A stretch of 64,000 nucleotides of DNA, taken from contig JAWHQI010000028.1 of assembly GCA_033032865.1 (NCBI GenBank), positions 9,257,001 through 9,321,000 of the forward strand. The letters run 5' to 3'. Each line of letters starts with the position of its first letter. Positions within the stretch are counted from its first letter, which is position 1. Under the pieces are notes generated by a model, which was not told the origin of the DNA, made no database searches, and saw only the letters and a program-made list of their open reading frames with translations. Origin of the DNA: Dactylorhiza incarnata (Eukaryota > Streptophyta > Magnoliopsida > Asparagales > Orchidaceae). The position numbers and the translations under genes were made by a program. Of the stretch, positions 43,627-54,476 are shown one piece after another.

Positions 43627-44876
43627 TGACATAGAAATTCCGTTGTTTTAAAATTAAATGAAGGTTTGAAGATTTTCTCCAAAACTATATCCGATTAAGG
43701 CAAGTGTACCTTATCGTCTATAGTATAAGATATTTAGGAATACCAAGGTCATATTCCACGGGGTGCGTTGATTACTTCTACTTTGAAGAAAGTCACCATT
43801 ATCTTATCGACGAAAATTTGAGGTTTGATTTGCTTAACTAAAAAAGACAATATGCAAGCTATATGAAAAGATTAAACGTTGCATGAAAGGAAAGAAAAGT
43901 TACCATTGCATGAAAGAGAAATTGCTAAAGAGAAAGAGAACATGAAAGAGAGCAAACTTAAATTTTATTGAAAACCAAAACTATTACAAGCGTAAAGAGA
44001 GATTACAAAGCTAGGAAATAAAGGTTACAAATTTTAATTAACTAGTGCATGAAAGAAATAAAACTAGTACAATACATGAAAAAGAGAACATGAAAGCTTA
44101 AGGAAAAACATGAACATGAACATGAAAAGCTCACTAACAGCTCTAGCAGCACCTCCTTCACTCCAAAATTCCGAACCCTGGACTCAAGGAGAGCCTCTGA
44201 ATTTATAGGCAAAAAATTCAAGTTACACGCCCTCGGTCATGGGCGTGACATAGGGCGTGTAAACATAGCTGACAGTGGATCTGGCAGTGGCGTGGACTTT
44301 GCGTGACGGCGGGAGAAAATCGGACATTACATGCCTGTGTAAGTTGGGTCACGGGCGTGACTTTGGACAGCTTCATTAAATGCAGCGTGGGCTGGATTGC
44401 GGCGGCGGCGTGCAGAGATCATGCGGGAAAGTCACGGGCGTGACATTGGGGTCACGGGCGTGACATTTCAGATCACGGGCGTGTACCTGGGCGCCCTCAA
44501 ATAATGTAGTGTGGGCTGGAATTCGGCGCGACAGAAAGTGTTTGTCGAACGAAGCTCAAACTTCATCGAACGTAGGGGCAAAGCTTTCGTCGAACTCAGC
44601 TCAGGCTTCGTCGAACGCAGGAGCATAGCTTTTTTCGTCGAACGGAGCTCAACTTTCGTCGAACTCAGATCTTTTGGTTACACACCCTTGGTCACGGGCG
44701 TGACTTGTGATTTTCTCCAATTTTCCCCAAAATTCTGCAAACATAAAAGTAAACTATATTTAGAACAGAAATTATAAAACAAGTGATTTTAAACTAAAAT
44801 ATAAATAATATTTGCAATATTAAATTAAAACTAAACTAAATACTATAATAAAAATACGCATAAATACTACTCATCA
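43627..44876 (-). repeat. Athila-7 5' LTR
   Basis: 1250 bp, partner of 28618-29903. It lacks part of the TTCGTCGAACGCAG cluster, which explains the length difference. A minus-strand TATA box lies at 44201-44207. The CTGAG duplication follows. Confidence 0.9.
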
Positions 44877-44881
44877 CTGAG

Positions 44882-45886
44882 CTGCGTTCGACGAAAGCTT
44901 TGCCCCTGCGTTCGACGAAGTCTGAGCTTCGTTCGACGAACACTTTCTGCCGCGCCGAATTCCAGCCCACGCTGCATTAATTGAGGGCGCCCAGGTACAC
45001 GCCCGTGATCCGAAATGTCACGCCCGTGACCCTAATGTCACGCCCGTGACTTTCCCGCGTGGTCCCTGCACGCCGCCGCCGCAATCCAACCCACGCTGCA
45101 TTTAATGAAGCCGTTCAAAGTCACGCCCGTGAACCAAGTTACACGGGCGTGTAATGTCCAAATTTCTCCCGCCGCCATACAATGTCCACGCCACTGTCAG
45201 ATCCAATGTCAGTAATGTTTACACGCCTTAGGTCATGCCCGTGACCGAGGGCATGTAACTTAAAAATTCTGCTATATATTCAGAAGCTCTCCTTGAGTCC
45301 AGGGTTCAGAATTTTGGAGTGGGGGAGGTGCTGCTAGAGTTGTTAGTGAAGTTTTTCAATGCTTGTTCATGTTTTTCCTTAAGCTTTCATGTTCTCTTTT
45401 TCATGTAATGTACTAGTTTTTAATTCTTACTTGAACTAGTTAATTAAAGCTTGTAACTTTACTTTCTTAGCTTTGTAATCTCTCTTTAAGCTTGTAATAG
45501 TTTTGGTTTTTAATAAAATTAAGTTTGCTTTCTTTCATGTTCTCTTTCTCCTTAAGCACTCTTCCTTTCATGCAATGTTAATTTTTCTTTCCTTTTCCCC
45601 TTCCACTATGTTTGAGCATTAAGCCTTTTTATTTTCGTTTAATCTTTTCATTTAGCTTGCATTTTGTCTTTTTTAGTTAAGCAAAACAAACCTGAAAATT
45701 TCATCGATAAAATAATGGTGACTTTCCTCGAAGTAGAAGTAATCAACGCGCCCCATGGAATACGACCTTGATATTCCTAAATATCCTACACTATAGACGA
45801 TAAGGTACACTTGCCTTAGTCGGATATAGTTTTGGAGAAAATCTTCAAACCTTCACTTAATTTCAAAACACGAAATTTCTAAATCA
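44882..45886 (+). repeat. Athila-9 5' LTR, part 2
   Basis: Resumes with CTGCGTTCGACGAA (44882-44895), then two more such words, then GTCACGCCCGTGAC palindromes (44996-45245). The end is taken at AAATCA before AGTTTTTGGCGCC. Total LTR length about 1.4 kb. Confidence 0.85.
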
Positions 45887-45892
45887 AGTTTT

Positions 45893-45910
45893 TGGCGCCG
45901 TTGCCGGGGA
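45893..45910 (+). other. Athila-9 primer-binding site (Asp-tRNA type)
   Basis: TGGCGCCGTTGCCGGGGA, a full match to the plant Asp-tRNA site, six bases after the LTR. Confidence 0.9.
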
Positions 45911-46043
45911 TTTTGTGTAGATATTTTGAAAAGAGGATAGCTATTAATTTTATCATGCTTCTTTTTATTTTATTTTGCTTTTTCTAAATTTCAAAAAGAA
46001 AAAAAAATTAGTTTTTCCTCTTCCTTTCTTCTCTTTTTAGTGT

Positions 46044-47426
46044 ATGACCTGAGGTAGCACTTCAATTATTCCTTTTGATCTGGAGATCGAGCGAACCTTT
46101 TTGAGGCACCGCCGTTCTCATGATCAGGAAAATCAAGTAGAATCCGAAGAGTCGATTGGGAACACTAACGCAACGAATATGGATCATAATCATAATCCTC
46201 CTAATCTTAATGAGCCAAATCCTAATGAGGACGCGCAACGGACCATGTCCTATTATGCGCGGCCGAATTTGGAAGGCACATAGTCGAGTATTGTTCACCC
46301 CATGGTGGCGAACAATAATTTTGAGATCAAGTCCAGCATCATACAAATGGTGCAATAATCGGTGACCTTCGATGGTCAACCGGACGAGGATCCAAATTCA
46401 CATATTTCTTACTTTCTTGAAATTTGCGACACTTTTAAGATCAATGGCATCACCGATGACGCCATTCGATTACGTCTTTTTCCTTATTCTTTGCGGTCTA
46501 AGGCCAAGCAGTGGCTGGGCTCCCTGCCTAGGGGATCCATCACTACATGGGCCAAAATGGCAGAAAAATTTCTCAATAAATATTTCCCGCCTTCAAAGAC
46601 CGCTAAATTGCGCACGGATATTGCGTCATTCATGCAAATCGACTCGGAGTCTCTCTATGACACATGGGAGCGCTTCAAGGAGCTTTTGCGTCAATGCCCT
46701 CACCACGCACTTGCCACTTCGCAACAAGTGCAAATATTTTATAATGGCTTAAATCTCCAAACGATGCAAATGATTGATGCGGCCGCCGGGGGGAAGTTAA
46801 ATAACAAAACCCCGGTCGCCGCTCAAGATCTTTTCGAAGAGATGGCCACGAATGCGTACCAATGGAACATGCCCCAAGCGCGGCCTAATAAGCCTGCCGC
46901 AATTTTTGAAATAGACGCAAATGCAAATTTGGCTTTACAAGTTGAGCGCTTAACAAAGCAAGTGGCGGAGATGTCTGCTTTCTCCGCCACTCCTCCTTGG
47001 GCTAATAACGTTATAATTGAAGAACATGTTGACTACATGGGAAATCCTCCTCAGCCTTCCAATAACCCCAACACCGCTCCGTATAACAACACATACAATG
47101 CGGGTTATAGGAACCATCCGAATTTCTCGTGGAGCAACCAAGGAAATGCCCAACGTCCTATGAATCTAAATCAACCTCCCCCTAATCAACTTCTTAACTT
47201 AACTCCGCCTCCAAATTTGATTTCTCAAAATTTTAATCCACCCGGTTTTCCACCGCAACAGCAAAAACTCTCTCCGCTTGAAGTGGTTTTTGCAAAATAT
47301 GTTGCTACAAATGAAACAAACATCCGGAACCTTACCGGATCGATCAAAAATTTAGAGAATCAAGTGGGCCAACTCGCAAAGATGATTTCTGAGCGTCAGC
47401 AAGGAGCACTACCGGGGAATACATAG
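46044..47426 (+). pseudogene. Athila-9 gag
   Basis: The start ATG (46044) is followed by MT then a TGA where Athila-7 has Arg, a CGA to TGA change. Further stops lie near 46281 and 46356. From 46362 a 354-residue frame is open and contains the capsid block (DGQPDEDPNSHISYFLEIC, LRSKAKQWLGSLPRGSITTW, KYFPPSKTAKLR) and the Asn/Pro-rich C-terminus. A stop at 47424-47426 (CAG-type codon to TAG) ends it before NPKESAYAITLRSGKE. Confidence 0.85.
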
Positions 47427-47477
47427 CAAAATCCAAAGGAGAGCGCGTACGCGATTACACTCCGAAGCGGGAAGGAG

Positions 47478-48332
47478 GTGGTTTCAAAAAAGGACGAACC
47501 CAAGGTAACTTCCACTCCTCCTCCTCATATTCTTAATTTATCTTCGAATTTGCCCGCTACGTTAGCTCCGCGCGCTTCTACTTCTAATATTCCGGATCCG
47601 TCTAAGTCTAAAAGCGAGTGGGCCGAAAATTATTATAAAATTTTTTTAGACATTTTAAAGCAAATTCATATTAATGTACCTTTCTGCGAGGCTATCTCTC
47701 AAATGCCTAAATATGCAAAATATCTTAAGGAGTTCCTCTCCAATAAGAAAAAGTTAGAAGATATTTCGCATATTTCTTTAAACGCAGAATGCTCTGCGGT
47801 TGTACTCAACAAATTGCCTCAAAAAGCAAATGACCTGGGACGGTTCTCCATCCCGTGTTTATTTGGCAATTCGTTAGTAAAACACGCCTTAGCGGATCTT
47901 GGGGCAAGCATCAATCTCATGCCATTTTCATTTTTCAAAAAGCTAGGTCTAGGAAATCCTAGCCCCACTCGAATGAGTATTCAATTAGCGGATCGTTCTT
48001 TAAAATATTCGGTAGGAATAGTGGAGGACGTGCTCGTCAAGGTTGACAAATTCATCTTCCTGGTGGATTTTGTCATTCTTGACATCGAAGAGGATGCCAA
48101 AGTACCCCTCATACTTGGCCGCCCCTTCCTTGCCACCTCCCGCACTATTATAGACGTAAGTAACGGAAAGCTCATCCTACGGGTTGGAGAAGATGAAGTT
48201 ACTTTCGGCATAAATTCTTCGATTCAGAACACATTAGAAAATGATGATTCGTGTTTTTACTTGGAAGAGTGTTGTGAGTTCTATTCACCCCCATTACATG
48301 ATCGACAAGTGGGTCAAGCTACGCGACCTTAA
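47478..48332 (+). CDS. Athila-9 protease region, truncated pol
   Basis: A 284-residue frame beginning MVSKKDEPKV. It contains NVPFCEAISQMPKYAKYLKE, CLFGNSLVKHALADLGASINLMPFSFFKKLG (retropepsin-like D-L-G) and VPLILGRPFLATSRTIIDVSNGK. After CCEFYSPPL it jumps to sequence that in Athila-7 lies after the pol stop (GATCGACAAGTGGGTCAAGC). RT, RNase H and integrase were therefore deleted, and the new C-terminus is HDRQVGQATRP. It was once part of the gag-pol polyprotein; the Met is not a genuine start. Confidence 0.75.
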   Translation: MVSKKDEPKVTSTPPPHILNLSSNLPATLAPRASTSNIPDPSKSKSEWAENYYKIFLDILKQIHINVPFCEAISQMPKYAKYLKEFLSNKKKLEDISHISLNAECSAVVLNKLPQKANDLGRFSIPCLFGNSLVKHALADLGASINLMPFSFFKKLGLGNPSPTRMSIQLADRSLKYSVGIVEDVLVKVDKFIFLVDFVILDIEEDAKVPLILGRPFLATSRTIIDVSNGKLILRVGEDEVTFGINSSIQNTLENDDSCFYLEECCEFYSPPLHDRQVGQATRP

Positions 48333-49685
48333 ACAAAGCGCTTCTGGGAGGCACCCCAAAGTTATCTTTTTATTATTTTTCTTTTTATTTTAACATGTTT
48401 TGTAGGTAACCGCCGCTTCCCCCGCATCTTTATAACCAGGGAATCCGTCTTAACCTCTCCTTCGTTTATATTATTATTTTTGTTTTGTCTTGCACTTTAT
48501 TTTCTTTTACTTCATACTTAGTTATAAACATTGGGGACAATGTTTAACTTTAAGTATGGGGGTGTAAATAGTTCTTTGTAAATAGTTGTCAAATTAGAAA
48601 ATTGTCAAAAAAAATATTTTCTTATGTTTTCTTCTATTTTAGCACTTGTAAAACCCAAAAACTCAAAAAAGTTTTAGAAAATTGAAAAATTTAAATCTTG
48701 GAAAGGGACGTTTGGGACCTCACCCCATCTCACCTCCTAGTACCGTGAGAATCCTTCACGGGGTATACCTCTGGAAGTCCAAGAATTAACAAAAAAATTG
48801 TTTTTTAAAGCTTTTTAGTATATGTTTTATTGTTTATTTCTTATAAAAAAAAATAATATAAAAATTCAAATATATATATATATATGAAAAAACTTAAAAT
48901 ACAAAAAAAAATTAAATCTTATACCTCTCCTATTTGTTGTTTTTGTGATTTCTTAGAAATCTAGTTGAGAATATTTATAAGCATGTTTAAGTTTTTAATT
49001 GGCTAAAATTTTGCTTATCATAGTTTGTTAATTTTAAATTTAAGGTAATCTTGATTTAAGAATCATCTTATGATTTTAACTTGATTAGAGAATTTATTTA
49101 GTATGACTTCTCTTTTTATTTTTAAATGGCTTCATTTTGTAGTGAATTTGCTAAACCTCTTTAGATTTCAATTATATTTTCTTCTAACTTTTTAGATCTT
49201 AGGAAATTTAATTTTACTAGAATTTGCTCTCAATATAATTTAAAGCTAGCTAGATTTAATTTCCTTCCTTACCCCCTTTGTTGGCGTAAAAAATCTGAAG
49301 TTTAAAAGATCATATGTCATGGGAGTAAGAGGATAAAATTCATTACTCTTAAACCATATACATTTTGGGTTGTTATTAGAAGAGAAAATAAAGAAAAAAA
49401 GAAAAAAATATAGACGTGAGAGGATAAAATTCATCACCTCAAATAAAAGATCTCTTCTTATGCCAAATTTTATAAAATCCCCCTTAGCCAATTATCATTA
49501 TTCTAGATTTAGTTTAAGATTATGGAGAGAGCAATATTTAGTAAGTTATTTTTCCTTAAGTTTCTTTTAAGATAGAGTTCTTATAATTTTAATTTAATCT
49601 CGTTTTATAATTTCTACAATATTGTTAAACAATTAATTTTCTTGAGAAGTCCTTGCCTAAACATTTTTCCCTCTTTTCAAATCAT
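48333..49685 (+). other. Athila-9 3' non-coding region
   Basis: AT-rich DNA with no credible gene, homologous to the antisense of the Athila-7 3' region. It contains AAGTATGGGGGTGTAAA (48554-48570), a PPT-like tract, and a TA microsatellite near 48871-48885. It ends ATCAT (49681-49685), the left flank of Tat-3. Confidence 0.75.
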
Positions 49686-50955
49686 TGTACAACCCCGATA
49701 TTCGCCAGGCGAAGAGGCACGGTTTAAGAAAGCAACAAGATGAAGGAAGTAGTAAGAGATGGAGGCCTTAGGGCGAAAGACCTCGCGAGAGAGGCCTTGG
49801 AGAAGTCACTCTCGGAGGGCTCGCCGAGAGGCAAGCGAGAATAGTCGGTGAAATAAATGCTAGCAGGCAGTTTGAGGAAGTGTCCTGAGTTCGACGAAAG
49901 AAGTACTGCGTTCGACGAACTCTCCCGTGTTCGTCGAGCTCACCTGGCATCGTCGAGCTCACCCCCGTTCGGCGAAATCATCAGAATTCGACGAAGCGTT
50001 CTAGGCTCATTAAAGCCAGAGGGACGGTCTCGCCAGAGGAGTCGCGAGATCCAGCCCTCGGCAGATATGCTCAAAAAGACTGGCCCAAGCGAGGACTGAC
50101 AAAACAATACCTCGTAGGCCGTTGGCAGAAGTGACCTACGTTCATGTGTTCAACCAAATGTGTTCAGTGCTCGCAGGAAGGCTCGTGAGTTTAGAGCCTC
50201 AACGTCCAGCGAGCTCAAGTTCGCGTTCGACGAATGTCGAACGGAGCTCAGCATTCGTCGGACGGCGCCCGACGAACAAAATTTATTCTATTAGCAGCGC
50301 TCGACACATCACAGCAAGGAAGCAGCGGTCGACGTTTCGCGTTCGTCGAGCTCGTCCATGATCGGCGAAGTGCCCTGCGTTCGACGAAAGGTGTGTTAAG
50401 TTCGACGAAGTCAGGAGGCGGTCTCGCAAAATAACTCGCGAGACCGGACCTCGGCTGATACCGCCAGGATGAGCCAGTAAGGTTCTTGCAGTTCCATGCC
50501 CATAGGTTGATAGGGCCAAATTACCCCTTTACCCTCGGTGGTCTGCCTTTAGCCTATCCAAACAGCGGAGTTTGGCTGTTAGCAGACCCGTTTGGGGTGC
50601 GGATAGTACAATCAAAAGGCGGGATCCTGCTATTTGCAGGTCAGACCAGAAAACCTATAAATAGGACCTCAAGGGCATCTTTGGAGAGGACTTCACTTCA
50701 GCTTCTCTCTCCTGAGGCTTTCTTTGGTTAGCATTTCCAGAGCTCTCCAAGGTGCCCGAGTCTCAGCTTTGGCTTGGGAGGGGAAGCACTCAACGATCTT
50801 CCGGGTTAGTGGAGGGACCTCCTTGCTGTGACTAAGGTCTTAGGCATTTCTCTAGTCTTCAGTCTACCTTCTCTGAGGGATCAGTAATGGCTAGCTGCCC
50901 CTCATTTCGGTGAGGTCCACGAGCTCCACAAGAGGCCGAGAAATCGGCTTCAACA
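49686..50955 (+). repeat. Tat-3 5' LTR
   Basis: 1270 bp, TGTACAACCCCG to CTTCAACA. TTCGACGAA and TTCGTCGA words cluster at 49887-50000 and 50219-50410, including CTGCGTTCGACGAAC (49906-49920). TATA box CTATAAATA at 50655-50663. The bases after the LTR (TTTTGGTACGGTGAG) are where a primer site should be, but I cannot assign a tRNA. Confidence 0.85.
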
Positions 50956-50978
50956 TTTTGGTACGGTGAGCGTGGAGC

Positions 50979-52588
50979 GTGGCTGGTCCAAGAAAGTTCC
51001 AAGGAGCAGATTTGACATGGGGAGAGGATCGAGGCGAGGAGTTCAGCGAGTCACCGCAGGTTGTGACGCCGAGGATGTTCGCAGATTTTAGGAGGGAGGT
51101 GCTTGATACCTTCGGGCTCACGGTCGCGGCGCTGCAAAGTGAGTTTGCGACCCCAGCACCTTAGGCGACCCTTACCCCAGCAGCGGTTGGAGAGAACGCC
51201 CCGGGGGGGGTGGGGAGGAGAGCCGGAAAGGAAATCATAGGAGGTTTAGTCCAAGACTTGGAGCGGCGAGTGCTGTTCGCCAGCCCGGAGAGCTTCGCGC
51301 CGGCGAGCTCTGTGCCGGCGAGCGCAGCGCAGGGGAACGCGCGCCCGGAGGATGTAGCAATTATGGGAGTGGTCCAGGAGAACACCGTTCTCGCGAGCGC
51401 CGTCCCCGCGAGCCCAAGTCTGGAGAGAGAGCTCGGGGGGCGTGTGGAGTGAGAAAGGGCGGCAGAGGGGGAAGTCCCTTCTGCGAGTTGGTACTTTCTG
51501 CACCTGTCCCGGCGGGGTTCGGAGAGTGGGACAGGGTATACTACAACGGCAGGGATGACCCTATCCAACATCTCCAATATTTTGAGGACTCGGTCTCTAT
51601 CAGGCCGATGTCAGACGCTTTCAAGTGCCGGCTCTTCTCCGTCACCCTTAAAAAAAAGGCCAGGGACTGGTTCCTTCAGCTCCCTACAGGATCGATCTAC
51701 GCCTTTGAAGATTTGCATCGAAGTTTTCTGTTGCGGTTCTCGACTTCATAGAAAAGGAAGAAGGACGCCGAGTCCCTCTTCAAAGTGAAGCATGAGCCGA
51801 AGGAGTCGTGGGCCCGCTACGCGGATCGATTCCAGGAAGAAGTGCTGCTCACTCAGGAGATGCCTGGGTTTGCACTCCAGCTCGCCTTCATGGTCGGGCT
51901 GAGGGAAAGTTTCTTCAAAATGGCTCTAAAGAGGAAGGCCCCCGTCTCCTACGAGGATTTAATGGAGAGGGTGGCAGAGGAAATCGAGAGTGAAGAGGCC
52001 AACTCAGAACTCACCAAGAGGATTGCAAAGCTCAGTGAGGCGGAGGTCATGCTGCAAGAGGTGAGGAGAAGGGATGAGCCCAGGGCCACAGAGGCGGAGT
52101 GCAGGCATCACGGCGGAGGAATGCAAGGCCAGGGAAGGGGTTACGCCCCGGGGAGGGGTAACTTCAATGGGGGTCAAGGACGACCCCATCAGCTGGGATG
52201 GAGGCAGGGTCCGAGGCTGATGCCTCCTCCACCACAGCAAGCCATGGCAATTAGGCGGGGAAGAGGCGGAAGAGGAAGGAGAGAAGAGGCGAGAGAAGAA
52301 GTGGGAGCAGGAAGAAGAAAAAGGAATAGGATGGCGGAGAGCGAAGCGGGAGAGATGACGCTGCCGTATTATGAATTCCACGATGAGGAAGGTCACGCGA
52401 CGGCCACCTGCCCAGAGTTCTTAGAGACAAAAAGGGCCCGAGTGCCCGTGCCGCGGCAACAGCAACCGGTGAGGATTAAGGAGGTTGGGCCTCAGGAGGA
52501 GGAGGAAAGGTGTGAGGACCGAGCTGATCTGGGGTCCCGAGGGGGGATCAGAGTGATTCATGGGTGGGTAGGGATTGAGGCAACCTAG
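50979..52588 (+). pseudogene. Tat-3 gag
   Basis: The N-terminal part (MAGPRKFQGADLTWGEDRGEE...) is in pieces, with stops near 51162 and 51450. The capsid block is clear: WDRVYYNGRDDPIQHLQYFEDSV, FKCRLFSVTLKKKARDWFLQLPTGSI and FEDLHRSFLLRFSTS, stop, then SLFKVKHEPKESWARYADRFQEEV. A Gly/Arg-rich linker (GRGYAPGRGNFNGGQGRP, RRGRGGRGRREE) and a knuckle-like YYEFHDEEGHATATC follow, with Tyr where the first Cys is usual. A stop at 52586-52588 separates it from the protease. Confidence 0.8.
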
Positions 52589-52621
52589 AAGGCGAGCCTC
52601 CATACTATCTACCGTCGTAGT

Positions 52622-53125
52622 GTGGCTTCGACATCCCTAGCCCCGCCCCCGGCAGAGAAGATTTCCTTCACCCAGAAGGACATGCCAGGTTATGAGGACC
52701 CATTCTGCGATGCATTGGTCATTCAGACGGCGATCGAGAACTTCACCGTTTCTAGAATCCTGGTTGATAACGGGAGTTCGGTCATTGTCATTTTCAAAAA
52801 AGCATTTGATGGGATGGAGGTGGAGCCGCGAAGAGTGCTGGCCTCGGATGGTCCGTTGTTCGGATTCTCCGGGGAGAGAAAAGAGGTAGAAGAGGGAGTA
52901 GGACTCCACGTGGTCTTGGGGGGCAGTCCAGGAACTGCCTCTTTGTAATAGTGGATGCTCCCAGCAGCTATAGCGTCATCTTCGGATGGCTGCTCATCAG
53001 CGCGTTCCGCTGTGTCCCCTCCACTTTCCACCAGTGCCTAAAGTTCAATGACGGAGGAGTCCATGTCCGAATCAGAGGAGATCCGAAGGTAGCGAGGCAA
53101 TGCTATGTGACGGCGGTCAACACCA
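52622..53125 (+). pseudogene. Tat-3 protease
   Basis: Contains DPFCDALVIQTAIENFTVSRILVDNGSSVIVIFKKAFD, the Tat retropepsin region, which usually reads VDGGSS; Gly to Asn at the second position is unusual. A frameshift near 52920 moves the rest (VDAPSSYSVIFGWLLISAFRCVPSTFHQCLKF) to another frame. The CVTAVNTISW segment follows. Non-functional in this state. Confidence 0.75.
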
Positions 53126-53377
53126 TCTCTTGGATGGGAGAGGCAGAAAAATGGGACCAGGAGGTGGGTGAGTCGGCAGGACTTGAAGGAGAGGGTCGGA
53201 AGGAGGAGATGGAGCAGAGGTCAGGAGAGCCGATGGAGGAAGAAGAGGTAGAAGGTCAGGCCCCGGGAAGGGGGGCAGAAGAGGTGATGGTGGTCGGAAA
53301 AAAAAGGAAAGGAGGGGGAGGTCGAAGCACTCGCTTGTGGCGAAGAGAAGGAAGGAGATTGGGGAGAGCACTCCCGG

Positions 53378-53706
53378 TTGGAGGCCGTAGAGGAGGTCGT
53401 GGAGCTTGAAGTCACCACCCGAGCCGGGGTGGTGGAGAAAGTCAGGATCAGCGGGGAGCTCGGCCTGGAGGAGCGGAAGCAAATTCTAGCCTGCGTTCAG
53501 GAGAATGTAGATGTCTTCTCTTGGAGCGCCGCGGAGATGCCTGGATCGATGGGGATGTGGCTTTCCACCACCTCAATCTCGACCCCGGCACCCATCCCAT
53601 CCGTCAAAAGAGGAGGGCCATAGCAGACAAGTTGGAAGGACCCATCCGGGAGGAGGTGGGTAAGCTCATTCAGGCAGGGTTTGTATCAGAGATCCAGTAC
53701 GAGCTC
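53378..53706 (+). pseudogene. Tat-3 pol linker and RT N-terminus
   Basis: Reads VRISGELGLEERKQILACVQENVDVFSWSAAEMPG, then by a frame change FHHLNLDPGTHPIRQKRRAIADKLEGPIREEVGKLIQAGFVSEIQY. In a complete element this leads to the PTWLANVV block of RT. Here it stops at the deletion junction near 53706 and continues into the antisense gene. Confidence 0.8.
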
Positions 53707-54476
53707 ACGATTTCGGGCTTTTGGCCCGGCCACCTCGCCCTCCAATTACAGGATGCGGGCGTCGGCTCTTCCGGCGGCCTTGACATCCTGCAAGAAAGTT
53801 AAATTTAAGGAACGAAATGGCCGAAGGAGAGGAGGGTGATGAGGTCTAGGTAACTCACCACACTGCCCTCCACGGCGAGCAGCTTTTCCTTCTGCTGCAC
53901 GTTCTCGGTAAGAAGCCCCTGATAGGCCCTAGCGAGCTCCACGTTTTGAATCTCCAGTTGCAAGAAGCGCCTCCCCGTCATGTGGGCTAGCTCGGCAGAG
54001 CGCAGCTGGGACCTCGCGCTCTCAAAAGCGAGAGTCCTCGCCGTCTCGTCTTTATAAGCCCCCGTGTTCACGTCCATAGAGGACGAACGATAAATCGAAG
54101 GTGTGGCCACTGACGGTCTCCTTCTCCACCCAGGTAGGGAGGATGGTGGAGATGTCCGCCCGGTTCATGTCTGGTTTCCAGTTCACCAAGAGCTCGCCGG
54201 TCTCATCTCGGCGCCTCTGGCCGAGACCAAAGTTATAATGGTTGACGGGGATGGGCGAAGCGGAGGTTCGGGCAGCCTCCTGGCTGGGCTCGTCGTCCTC
54301 GCCTCCCGCGGAAAGGCCGGTGAGGTCAAACTCATTGAAAGCGGCTTCGCGAGGCTCCTTCCCATTCGAGGAGGCGAGCGAGACCTTGCTCTTCTTACTC
54401 TTTTTCTTCGGCGGGGATTTTGGGGGAAGGACATGGCTGCTAGAAGCCCCCGGTCTCTTGCGAGAGGAGGGCTCAC

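Larger units (their letters stand above)
28618..44876 (-). mobile_element. Athila-7: Athila-type Ty3/gypsy, full span 16.3 kb including SIRE-2
   Basis: LTRs 28618-29903 and 43627-44876, exact target duplication CTGAG (28613-28617 and 44877-44881). On the minus strand: primer site (43603-43620), gag, protease, RT, RNase H, integrase, a long AT-rich 3' non-coding region (31524-29904) and a purine tract (GTATGGGGGTATT). It sits in the LTR of a related element, Athila-9, in opposite orientation. SIRE-2 is inserted between the primer site and gag. No env-like ORF is evident. Several frameshifts and stops make it non-functional. Confidence 0.9.
28218..49685 (+). mobile_element. Athila-9: Athila-type Ty3/gypsy, pol-deleted, 5' part
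   Basis: The 5' LTR is split (28218-28617 and 44882-45886) by Athila-7. The primer site (45893-45910), gag, protease region and 3' non-coding region follow, then Tat-3 interrupts at 49686. The DNA between the protease region (about 48285) and the sequence just after the pol stop is missing compared with Athila-7, so RT, RNase H and integrase are deleted. The non-coding 48333-49685 aligns with the antisense of 30060-31500, including the words TTTAAGTATGGGGGTGTAAA and GATAAAATTCAT. Confidence 0.85.
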
